Shown here piece after piece: positions 43,623 to 51,679 of a DNA stretch of 64,000 bases (its first letter is position 1; each line of letters opens with the position of its first letter). The position numbers and the translations under genes are program-made. Below the pieces are notes generated by a model. The model did not search any database. It was given only the letters and a program-made list of their open reading frames with translations, and was not told the DNA's origin. This stretch comes from Bog-532 sp963775825 (GTDB lineage: Bacteria > Actinomycetota > Actinomycetes > Streptosporangiales > Streptosporangiaceae), in the NCBI GenBank assembly GCA_963775825.1, contig CAVZKY010000070.1:1-64000 (forward strand). Reading direction: 5' to 3'.

Positions 43623-44396
43623 ATGCCGTGGATCGAGCTCGAAGGTGCCGCCAATGCCCGTGACCTGGGCGGCCTGCCTACTACCGGCGGCGGGAAGACC
43701 GTCGGCGGCCGCCTGCTGCGCAGCGACAACCTGCAGGAACTGTCGCCTGCCGATGTCGCCATCCTGGTCCAGGAGGTCGGCCTGACCACGGTCGTCGACC
43801 TGCGCAGCACCGCGGAGCTCGCCGCGGAGGGCCCGGCACCCCTGGATGCGGTCCCCGGGGTGCGGCACGTGCACCACCCGGTGCTGCCGGAGGCCGGCCA
43901 CGCCACCAACGCGGTCGCCGACGTGCTGCTGACCCGTGCCGACCAGGACCGGTCCCGTTTCCCTGGCGATCCCCGGGCCGGGCACTACCTGGGGTATCTC
44001 GAGGACCGGCCCGGACAGGTAGTGGCCGCGCTGCGCACGATCGCGGACTCCGAGGGCGCCGTACTGGTGCACTGCGCGGCGGGCAAGGACCGGACCGGGG
44101 TGGTGGTCGCGCTGGCGCTGACCGTGGCCGGTGTCCGGCCCGATGCCGTGGTCGCCGACTACGCCGCCACGGGCGAGCGGACCGAGGCGATACTCAGCCG
44201 GCTGCGGCGTTCCGCCACGTACGTCGACGACATCAGCCGCCGGCCTGCCGACTCGCATCAGTCGCGCCCGGAGACGATGGCCGCGTTTTTGGAGCTGATG
44301 GACGCCCGGTACGGCGGCATCGTCCCGTGGCTCAACGAGCACGGCTTTTCGGGCGCCGACCAGGAGCGGCTGCGCGCGCGACTGATGCAGCCCTAA
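43623..44396 (+). CDS. Tyrosine-protein phosphatase (PTP/DSP-like)
   Basis: A 257-residue phosphatase of the Y_phosphatase3 type. HCAAGKDRTG is the P-loop with the catalytic Cys and Arg; ANARDLGGLPT near the N-terminus and RSDNLQEL are conserved family segments. These enzymes dephosphorylate phosphotyrosine or phosphoinositides; the physiological substrate is unknown. No downstream operon partner is intact. Confidence 0.88.
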   Translation: MPWIELEGAANARDLGGLPTTGGGKTVGGRLLRSDNLQELSPADVAILVQEVGLTTVVDLRSTAELAAEGPAPLDAVPGVRHVHHPVLPEAGHATNAVADVLLTRADQDRSRFPGDPRAGHYLGYLEDRPGQVVAALRTIADSEGAVLVHCAAGKDRTGVVVALALTVAGVRPDAVVADYAATGERTEAILSRLRRSATYVDDISRRPADSHQSRPETMAAFLELMDARYGGIVPWLNEHGFSGADQERLRARLMQP

Positions 44397-44647
44397 GCCC
44401 TCGGCGCGCAGCCCGGCCATACCATCGCCGGTGGCGAGCACCTCACCTGCCGCGACCAGGCCGGGAGTAAACGGGAGCGGAGGCTTCAGCTGGCATTTTC
44501 CGCCGGCGATGAGGCCGTCCACGAAGGCTGACTCCCGCGGCGCGCACCCGGACCAGGACCTCACCGGGGCCCGGGTGCGGGTCCAGTTGCCTCCTCCAGC
44601 GTCAGCTGATCCGGCGGGCCGAACTCGCGGCAGGTGATGCGGCGCAT
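44397..44647 (-). pseudogene. Zinc-type quinone oxidoreductase, 5' fragment
   Basis: Begins at ATG 44647 (MRRITCREFGPPDQLTLEE), then after a frameshift GEVLVRVRAAGVS, then after a second shift FVDGLIAGGKCQLKPPLPFTPGLVAAGEV. This is the first 80 residues of an MDR-family oxidoreductase. The rest is lost at the 3' end of the tyrosine phosphatase gene. It is a second, independent MDR remnant in this window. Confidence 0.7.
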
Positions 44648-44661
44648 GTGCGCCACAGTAG

Positions 44662-45224
44662 GCCCGGCAGCTCGACCAGGTGCTGGAGGAGACCGGTGAC
44701 TGGCGGCTGCGGACCGAGGCCCAGCACTTCCGCTGCCGCATCCTGATGTGGGGCGGCCAGCCGGTGGCGGGCCGGGATCTGCTGATCGCCGCAGCCAACC
44801 GGGTTGAGCCGCACGATCCGGCCTGGTCAGCGATCATGCGGGCGCACGCCGCGCTGACCAGCGCCATGCTCGGCGACCAGCGGCTGGCCGCCGGCGGAAG
44901 GGCAGCGCGCGGTCGAGCTGCTGGCCGGCCTGCCGGACTCGCTCACCATGCCGGCGCTGCGTGGTGCGGGCGCTCACGCTGGCCGTATCGGGCCGCGTGG
45001 CTGAGGCACGGTCGCTGCTGGCCCGCTCGGAGCAGCACCTGCGGGCCTGGGACCCGCTGGACATCGACCAGGTTCTGCTGGTGGCCGCGCTCGCCTGGTC
45101 GCTACTGGAGGAACCGGCCGAGGCCCTGCGCTGGTTCGAGCGGGCGGTCGGCGCGGCCCGCGCGGCCAGCGCGGTCGGCCTGCTGCCGTTCCAGCTGTCC
45201 TGGCTCGGGAGGAGGCCCGGCTGA
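44662..45224 (+). pseudogene. LuxR-family AAA/TPR regulator remnant
   Basis: Three frames join to one helical sequence: RQLDQVLEETGDWRLR and RILMWGGQPVAGRDLLIAAA; then AVELLAGLPDSLTMPA; then VRALTLAVSGRVAEARSLLAR, ALAWSLLEEPAEALRWFERAV. The pattern resembles the middle (TPR-like) part of large LuxR/MalT-type regulators (LAL family). Both the ATPase and the HTH ends are missing, and two frameshifts are present. Confidence 0.55.
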
Positions 45225-45242
45225 TAGATCACGCGGCCGGAT

Positions 45243-45290
45243 GCGGGGCCCCAGGCGTGCGGGGCCTCAGGCGTGCGGGGCCCCAGGCGT
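45243..45290. repeat. 16-bp tandem repeat, three copies
   Basis: Unit GCGGGGCCCCAGGCGT three times, with one C-to-T change in the middle copy. It contains a GGGGCCCC palindrome. It lies between the LuxR remnant and the LysM gene. Confidence 0.85.
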
Positions 45291-45412
45291 GCGAACGGGC
45301 CAGCGGTGCACGACCGCTGACCCGTCCGGTAAGCCAGATGATGCCCGGGGGCGCCGCCAGCTGAACGCGGGGGCCAGGCGCTCAGCCGATCGCGGCCACG
45401 TGCTGGTGCCGG

Positions 45413-46258
45413 TCAGCAGCCGTCGTAGGGCGTCCAGTTGGACGCGCCACCGGCTGAGATGGCGTTGTTGAACACCTGGTTCTGCTGAGCGACGCTGGCG
45501 TTGCCGAAGGAGCCGGCCGAACCGCCGTACGCCTGCCAGGTCGACGCGCTGAACTGGTAGAGGCCGTAGTGGCCGCTGGCGTTCATCACCTGGCTGCTGC
45601 CGCCCGACTCGCGGGAGATGATGCACTGCTGCAGCCCGCTGCTGCCCGTGTAGCTCGCCGCGGGGGCGGCCTGTGCCGGAGCGGACTGTGCCGGGGCGTA
45701 CTGCGCCGGAGCAGACTCGGCCGGTGCGGACTGCGCGGGGGCAGACTCGACCGGGGCGTACTGCGCCGCCGCAACGTGCATGGGCGCGGCCACCGGAGCG
45801 GCGGCCGGCCCGAGCTGCTTCGGTGCAGCCGGGATCGTGCCGGGCTTGACCGGGACGCGCAGCACCTGCCCGGTAGAGATCTCGTTCGCCCAGCGGATCT
45901 GGCCGTGGTTGGCCCAGAAGATCACCGGCCAGGCGGACGAGCTGTGGTAGAAGTGCTGCGCGATCGCGCTCAGTGAATCACCCGAGTGGACGGTGTAGGA
46001 AGCTGGCAGGCCGGACTCCGGCGTCTTCGCCTTGGCCCGCATGAGGGCGGACAGCAGTTCCGTCGGCCGCTGCGCCGTTTGCTGGACGGCGGCATGCGTG
46101 GTCTTGGACGGCTGCACGGTCGCGGCACCGGCTGAGGTGCCCGCAATGGCAGTGGCTGACAAGCAAAGCGCCGCAGTCACGCCGAAGAACGTGGGCGCGG
46201 CGCCGGCTGGCAGCCGATGCGAACGTCGTTCACGTACTGGTTTTCCTGGGCGACCCAA
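45413..46258 (-). CDS. Secreted LysM protein with Rpf/transglycosylase-like domain
   Basis: A 281-residue wall-active protein. The start is TTG 46258, supported by GGAAGGAA five bases upstream; no ATG or GTG fits better. A signal sequence (FFGVTAALCLSATAIAGTSAGA) is followed by a LysM domain (YTVHSGDSLSAIAQHFYHSS...STGQVLRVPV), a Pro/Ala-rich linker with APAQSAPAESA-type repeats, and a C-terminal domain LQQCIISRESGGSSQVMNAS / GLYQFSASTWQAYGG that matches the resuscitation-promoting-factor/transglycosylase fold with catalytic Glu in SRESGG. It probably binds and cleaves peptidoglycan outside the cell. Confidence 0.9.
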   Translation of the reverse strand: MGRPGKPVRERRSHRLPAGAAPTFFGVTAALCLSATAIAGTSAGAATVQPSKTTHAAVQQTAQRPTELLSALMRAKAKTPESGLPASYTVHSGDSLSAIAQHFYHSSSAWPVIFWANHGQIRWANEISTGQVLRVPVKPGTIPAAPKQLGPAAAPVAAPMHVAAAQYAPVESAPAQSAPAESAPAQYAPAQSAPAQAAPAASYTGSSGLQQCIISRESGGSSQVMNASGHYGLYQFSASTWQAYGGSAGSFGNASVAQQNQVFNNAISAGGASNWTPYDGC

Positions 46259-46296
46259 AGGGTTCCTTCCCGCGTAGGGCGCGCTCCCTGGGAAGG

Positions 46297-46317
46297 CCGC
46301 ACAAGGTCCTTGTGCGG
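46297..46317. promoter_or_regulatory. Perfect palindrome upstream of the LysM gene
   Basis: CCGCACAAGG T CCTTGTGCGG: a 10-bp perfect inverted repeat around a single base, 39 bp before the TTG start. Such compact symmetry suits an operator or a short RNA hairpin in the leader. No known factor is assigned. Confidence 0.5.
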
Positions 46318-46730
46318 GGCCCGCTGGTGCGAGCAGCCCTTCCGAGCGCCTGACAGCGACTGAACATATAGGTCGGGATACAAAACCGCCAAAAGTGGGT
46401 AAAGAAAGTGCTACCGGTGGCCTGAGCGGTCCGCGGTGGGGCGCAGGGCGGTAATTCCTGCCTCCGAGGCGCAGGGAGCGACCCCAGACCGGGGTGCCTG
46501 GCTGCGCCCAATCTGCCCCAGAATCCCTTATTGACCTGCATTTCCGTTGCGCCCGGCCTCCGATTACGCAGCGTTACTCATTACGCTGAGTGAGCGCTTT
46601 CTAGGCGCGGCCCATTGTTACGCAATTGTGTCCCCGTCTCACGGAGCGTCTAAGAAATCGAGTGATCAAGGTCACAGCCAGGCGCGCCTAGCGGCGAGTG
46701 AGCCTTGGGTAGCGTGTGGCCAGTGCCCGA
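46318..46730. other. Long leader/intergenic region upstream of the LysM gene
   Basis: About 400 bp without a gene. The part read on the minus strand (46390-46540) is G/C-rich with several possible stems. LysM/Rpf genes in actinobacteria often carry a c-di-AMP (ydaO) riboswitch here; I looked for its conserved cores but could not make a convincing match. The upstream neighbour is a GNAT gene on the same strand. Confidence 0.35.
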
Positions 46731-47255
46731 TTAGGGAAGATGGTCCTTCAGCAACTGATACAGCGCGTGATCCTGCCATTTTCCGGCGATGTTCAGATAC
46801 GACGGAGCCACACCGAAGCGAACGAATCCACAGCGTTCCAGAACCCGCTGGGACCGGAAATTGTCCAGCAGGGTGCCCGCCTCAACCCGGTGCAGCCCAA
46901 GTTCCCGGAACGCCACCCGGATCATGTCACGCACCGCCGCCGTAGCCAGGCCGCGCCCGTTGGCGGCGGCGCTCAGCCAGTAGCCAAGGCTGGCGGACTG
47001 GAACGCGCCCCGGACGATGTCGTTGAGGTTGACCCGGCCGGCTACCTGGCCGGCTTCGTCGAGGATGACCCGCGGCACGGTGAGGCCCTGCTCGTACCTC
47101 GCCAGTGCACGGACGGCTACCGCGCGCTGCCCGGCCACGGTGAAGTAGTCCTCACTGCGGACCGGCTCCCAGGGGGCGAGGAAGTCGCGGTTGGCCCTGA
47201 GCAGCTCGGCCAGGACCGGGGCATCCGCTGGGGTGATCAGCCGGGTCGGGCGCAT
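46731..47255 (-). CDS. GNAT acetyltransferase, RimJ/RimL type
   Basis: A 174-residue acetyltransferase. LGYWLSAAANGRGLATAAVRDMIRVAFRELGLHRVEAGTLLDNFRSQRVLERCGFV is split across the RimJ/RimL hallmarks: the NGRGLAT acetyl-CoA loop, GLHRVEA and NFRSQRVLERCGF. Family members acetylate ribosomal protein N-termini or small amines. An ATG start at 47255 is used. Confidence 0.9.
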   Translation of the reverse strand: MRPTRLITPADAPVLAELLRANRDFLAPWEPVRSEDYFTVAGQRAVAVRALARYEQGLTVPRVILDEAGQVAGRVNLNDIVRGAFQSASLGYWLSAAANGRGLATAAVRDMIRVAFRELGLHRVEAGTLLDNFRSQRVLERCGFVRFGVAPSYLNIAGKWQDHALYQLLKDHLP

Positions 47256-47325
47256 CCGCCCATGGTCTCAGGCGGCGTCCACCCAATTACCCGCCCGGTT
47301 GGGGAAGCCTGCGGGCTGGCGTCCC

Positions 47326-47697
47326 TCAGGCGGAAACCAGGTCACAGACGAAGATGAGCGTCTCGCCGGGCGCGATCACGTTGCCCGCACCGCGGGTCCC
47401 GTAGGCCAGGTCCGGCGGGATGATCAGCTGACGGCGGCCGCCGACCCGCATGCCCTGGACGCCCTGATCCCAGCCGGCGATGACCCGGCCCGCCCCGAGC
47501 TGGAACTCCAGCGGGTCGCCGCGGTTCCAGCTGGCGTCGAACTCCTCGCCGGTGGAGTAGGCCACCCCGACGTAGTGCACCTTGACCGTGTCCCCGGCCT
47601 TGGCGACGTCGCCGTCACCTTCCCAGATGTCGGTGATCTGCAGATCAGCCGGCGGTTCGCCGCCGGGGAAATCGACCTCGGGCTTATCGTTACTCAT
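47326..47697 (-). CDS. FKBP-type peptidyl-prolyl cis-trans isomerase
   Basis: A 123-residue single-domain FKBP: GDTVKVHYVGVAYSTGEEFDAS, the active-site VIAGWDQGVQGMRVGGRRQLIIPPDLAYG and the final LIFVCDLVS are all family landmarks. Cytoplasmic protein-folding helper. The acidic N-terminus of about 15 residues precedes the domain. Confidence 0.94.
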   Translation of the reverse strand: MSNDKPEVDFPGGEPPADLQITDIWEGDGDVAKAGDTVKVHYVGVAYSTGEEFDASWNRGDPLEFQLGAGRVIAGWDQGVQGMRVGGRRQLIIPPDLAYGTRGAGNVIAPGETLIFVCDLVSA

Positions 47698-47794
47698 TGA
47701 CGCCTCTCAGAGTTGACCGCAAAGCGTGGTCAGCTTACTGGGGGCACTGCCTGGCGGCACTGCGGCCCCGGCCGACGACCCGTCTCAGCCGTCG

Positions 47795-48208
47795 CTACGC
47801 CTGCGGCTGGGAGATATTAACCATCCAGGGCACGCCGAATTGGTCCACGCACATGCCGAACTCGTCGCCCCAGGCCTGCTTTTGCAGCGGCATCGTGGTG
47901 GTCCCGCCGGCCGAAAGCCTTTCCCAGTAGCCGCGCAGGGCGCCGCCGTCGTCACCGCTCAGGCTGAGCGAGACGCCAGCCATCGGGCGGTATTCCATCT
48001 CGCTGGTGACATCGGCGGCCATGATCGTGTAGCCCGCGTCCGTCGTGAGCGTGCCGTGCATGATGCGGTCGGCGTCCGGGCTGCCTGCGGCCCCGAACTC
48101 AGCAAACGTGGTGAGGGCCAGGTCGCCGCCGAAGACGCTGTGGTAGAACTCCAGCGCCTGGCGCGTGCTGCCGTTGAAGTTGAGGTACGGATTCAGCTGG
48201 GACGTCAT
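47795..48208 (-). CDS. VOC-family (PhnB-like) protein
   Basis: A 137-residue glyoxalase/bleomycin-resistance-fold protein: LNPYLNFNGSTRQALEFYHSVFGG is the PhnB-type opening and WGDEFGMCVDQFGVPWMVN the closing strand. Substrate unknown. Start ATG 48208. Confidence 0.9.
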   Translation of the reverse strand: MTSQLNPYLNFNGSTRQALEFYHSVFGGDLALTTFAEFGAAGSPDADRIMHGTLTTDAGYTIMAADVTSEMEYRPMAGVSLSLSGDDGGALRGYWERLSAGGTTTMPLQKQAWGDEFGMCVDQFGVPWMVNISQPQA

Positions 48209-48392
48209 TGTCTTCTCCCTTACCGCATGGCCGGTGAAACCGCGGTCACCCTACCGAGTTAAACGCAGGCGATCGTACCAAGTCAGGCCGCTGGCAGCCG
48301 GACACCAACAGACTGTCGCATTTTGTCCACATCAGGTCTATCGTCCGTTTACAGCGGGAAAATGGTGGTCTTACGCACTGGAGCGTGGTCTG

Positions 48393-49816
48393 ATGAGGCC
48401 GATCCGGCTTGCTTCTGTCGTTCTTTCCGGGGTCCTGCTGGCGGCGGGGCTCACGTCGGCCGCATCGGCGACGGCCAGTTCGTCTTGTGGCGCGTCCGGC
48501 GTGGTGACCACCGCGGGCGGCTCGCTGCCGGACGGCGCGACCTACCTCATACAGTGCCCGGCCGGCCATTGGAACGGAACGCTCTTCCTCTACAGCCACG
48601 GCTACGTGGCGCCCGGATCGGCGAACCCGGCCGAGGACGTCGGCGATCCGGTCACCGGCGGCTGGTTGCTCAGCCACGGTTACGCACTGGCCGGCTCGTC
48701 CTACGCCACGACCGGCTGGGCCATTCAGCAGGCACTGCCCGACCAGATCAACACGCTCGACGTCTTCGACCAGACCTACGCCACGCCGTCGCGGACCATC
48801 GCCTGGGGGCACTCGCTGGGCGGCATCATCACCGCAGGCCTGATCCAGCGTTACCCGGACCGGTTCACCGCTGCGCTGCCCATGTGCGGCGTGCTGTCCG
48901 GTGGCGTCGCCACCTGGAACACCGCGCTGGACTCGTCCTTCGGTTTCCAGCAGCTGCTCGACCCGTCGGTCCAGGTCGTCAACATCACCAATCCCACCGC
49001 CAACCTGGCTAACGCCGAGGCCGCGGCGACCGCGGCCCAGCAGACCGCCCAGGGCCGGGCCCGGCTGGCCCTGGCTGCCGCGCTGGATGACACGCCGGGC
49101 TGGTTCACCCCGCTGTCCGCCGAACCCGCCGGCAGCGACGTCACCGGCCAGGAGGCCAACCAGTACCTGTGGGACACGCAGGTCGACTTCCCGTTCGCGT
49201 TCGCGCTCCGCGCCGAGCTGGAGGCCCGGGCGGGCGGGAACCCGTCCTGGAACACGGGCGTGAACTACTTCACCCAGCTGTCCCGCTCCGCCGACCGGGC
49301 CGAGGTGGTGGCGCTGTACCACGCGGCCGGGCTCAGCCTGACCGCGGACCTGCAGAAGCTGAACCAGGCCACGCGGATCAGCGCCCGCCCATCGGCGGTC
49401 GCGCTACCTGGCCCAGAACATCGCGTTCGACGGCCAGCTGCCGGTGCCGGTCCTGACCATGCACACCACCGGAGACGGCCTGGTGGTACCGGAAAACGAG
49501 CAGGCCTACCGGCAGGTGGCCGAGCAGGCGGGCGACAGCGCGATGCTGCAGCAGATCTTCGTGCACCGCGCCGGGCACTGCGCGTTCACTCCCGCCGAGA
49601 CCATCACGGCCGCCCAGACACTGCTGAACCGGCTCAACACCGGCCGGTGGGACCTCGCGGCCCTCGGCCCGGCCCGCCTCAACGCCCAGGCCGCCGCGCT
49701 CGGCCCGTCCGACAACATCTACCTGGCCGGAAACTCCGTCATCCCGCACCGCGCCAGCCTTCCAGCGCTACCGGCCGGCGCCCTACCTGCGCCCGTTCAG
49801 CCTGCCCACCCGATGA
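48393..49816 (+). CDS. Secreted alpha/beta hydrolase, two frameshifts near the 3' end
   Basis: ATG 48393 starts a signal peptide (MRPIRLASVVLSGVLLAAGL, cleavage near ASA). GTLFLYSHGYV, then the nucleophile elbow WGHSLGGIITAG (Ser) mark the alpha/beta hydrolase core. After a shift near 49385-49400 the sequence continues RYLAQNIAFDGQLPVPVLTMHTTGDGLV (acid) and VHRAGHCAFTPAE (His). A second shift near 49758 restores FQRYRPAPYLRPFSLPTR and a TGA at 49814-49816. With both shifts corrected it is a normal secreted hydrolase of about 474 residues. Substrate unknown (tannase/lipase-like). Confidence 0.8.
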
Positions 49817-49820
49817 CCCC

Positions 49821-50130
49821 TCAGATGGAGCGGATGGCGCCGCCGTCTACGGGAATCATGGCGCCAGTGACGTAGGACGCGGCGGGCGAGAGCAGGAATG
49901 CGGCCGCTCGCCCGAACTCGGCGGGTTCGCCGTACCTGCGCAGCGGAATGTCACGGGAGCGGCGGGCCCGGACCTCGTCGGGGTCACCGAGGAGGGCGTC
50001 CAGCTCGGCGGACCCTGTTCGGTGGCGATCCGGACGGGCAGCAGGCCGTTGACCCGGACACCGGAGGGCCTCGGCGGGTAGCCGTCCGGCGGCGTTATGA
50101 CCTGCTCCGATAGCGCTCCCACCACGGACT
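49821..50130 (-). pseudogene. Short-chain dehydrogenase/reductase, C-terminal fragment
   Basis: Ends in GEPAEFGRAAAFLLSPAASYVTGAMIPVDGGAIRSI, the standard SDR C-terminus (YVTGxxIxVDGG). Upstream, in another frame, GVRVNGLLPVRIATEQ corresponds to the RVNxVxPGxxxT region. The NAD-binding and YxxxK parts are missing. Truncated at its 5' side next to repeat copy D. Confidence 0.75.
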
Positions 50131-50159
50131 CGAGTTCTAACGTCGGGCTGGACGGGGGC

Positions 50160-50242
50160 GGCTGAGCCGCGCTGGGTCTGCTGTGACGCTGGAGGTAACT
50201 CCGGCCGGGCACCGGCACCTACGGGGAGCGTTTTTTTTTTTT
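50160..50242 (+). repeat. Dispersed intergenic repeat, copy D (with T12 run)
   Basis: Matches copy A from GGCTGAGCCG through CTGTGACGCTGGAGGTA to ACGGGGAGCGTTTT, then diverges into a run of 12 Ts instead of the TCAG...CTGA hairpin. The T-run borders the IS30 remnant, so the insertion or slippage may have destroyed the 3' half. Confidence 0.75.
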
Positions 50243-50254
50243 GTTTGTGGTTGT

Positions 50255-51215
50255 GGTTGGTGCAGTGGTTGCCGTACCGGCAGATCGCGGTGCGGCTGGC
50301 GCCGGGCGCAGCGTTTCGACGGTGTGCCGGGAGGTGCGCCGGAACAGTGTGCGGGTGTACCGGGCGCATCTGGCGGAGCGGGAGGCGCTGGAGCGGGCGC
50401 GGCGGCCCAAGCCGGCGAAGCTGGCGGTCAACGATGAGCTGCGGGATGGGTAGCGGGCAAGCTGATGGGGAACTGGTTGCCGGAGCACGTCAGTGCAGGC
50501 TGGTGCTGGAGTTCCCGGACCGTCCGGAGATGCGGGTGTCGGCTGAGACGATTTACCAGTCGCTGTATGTGCAGGGCCGGGGGGCGCTGCGCCGGGAGCT
50601 GGCGCGTCATCTGCGGACCGGGCGGAAGGTGCGCAGGCCGCGCCGTGCCGGTGACGGGCGCGGGCGGCTGGCCGGGATGGTGAGCATCAGCGAGCGGCCG
50701 GCCGAGGCGGTGGACCGGCGGTGCCCGGGCACTGGGAAGGTGACCTGATCGAGGGCCGGGCCGGGAAGTCGCAGATCGGCACGCTGGTCGAGCGCACGAC
50801 CCGGTTCACGATGCTGGTGCCGCTGCCGGACGGCAGGTCGGCGGCGGCGTTCGCGGCGGCGGTCACGCCCGTGATCGCCGGCTTCCAGACGGGCTGCGCC
50901 GGTCGCTGACCTGGGACCAGGGCAAGGAAATGGGGCTGCACCGGCAGATCGCGGTCGCCGCGGACTGCGAGATCTACTTCTGTGATCCGCACTCGCCTGG
51001 CAGCGGCCCGGCAACGAGAACACCAACGGGCTGCTGCGCCAGTACTTCCCCAAGGGCAGCGACCTGTCCGTGCACGGCCCGCAGCGGCTGGCCGAGGTCG
51101 CAGACCAGCTGAACGCGGCGTGCAAGGTACTGGGTCAAGACCCCGGCCGAGGCGATGACCGAGCTCCTGGACAGCCAGGCCGCCGAGCCAGCGCGGGAAC
51201 ACACCAGCACAAAGG
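50255..51215 (+). mobile_element. IS30-family transposase remnant
   Basis: At least four frames reconstruct an IS30 transposase: PYRQIAVRL and CREVRRNSVRVYRAHLAEREAL (N-terminal HTH), ETIYQSLYVQGRGALRRELARHL, SISERPAEA and PGHWEGDLIEGRAGKSQIGTLVERTTRFTMLVPLP, then SLTWDQGKEM, YFCDPHSPG, NENTNGLLRQYFPKGSDLS and TPAEAMTELLDSQ at the end. GDLI, TWDQGKEM and the NENTNG block carry the DDE catalytic residues of IS30. Several indels make it inactive. Terminal inverted repeats were not identified. Confidence 0.85.
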
Positions 51216-51679
51216 AGCGCCGCAGGCCGCCGCTGCCCAGCCGGAAGGGATGCCGCGCATGGTACGGGGCCGTTCCCGGCCTCAAGGCTGCTCCGCACCC
51301 GCTGCGCGGGCGGCCTGCGGCTGGCCCTGACCCCGGAGACCTCTGCGGCCCCTGGCGGCAGGACCCAAGGGTCAGGCACAAGGCCTGCCCCCGCGCAGCG
51401 CACGGCACCCCACACCCGCAAACCACCGGTAGCGTAAGCACCGAAACAGTCATTACTGGTACCGTTGCAACCACCCCCTCAGCGAATGGCCCTGAGAATG
51501 CACCCGGTAAGCGGGGGTGCCGCTGACGGGACGGCGGTTACGGCGCGAAAAATGACTCAGCAGTTACAGCAGCACCAGGGGCACCTGCTCACCCGGTCGG
51601 CCACTGCGCACGCGGGGCGGCGGTGAGCGGTGCGAGGGCGGGGCGGGGCGGCTTATCGTGGGCGGCGCCGCAGCCGGGC
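51216..51679. other. Intergenic region, no gene recognised
   Basis: About 460 bp between the IS30 remnant and the 3' end of the indolepyruvate oxidoreductase gene. Open frames present are not protein-like. No repeats or strong hairpins stood out. Confidence 0.4.

Noticed and set aside
46318..46730. c-di-AMP (ydaO) riboswitch before the LysM gene
   Set aside because: The genomic context is right, but I could not find the conserved core sequences, so I did not call it.
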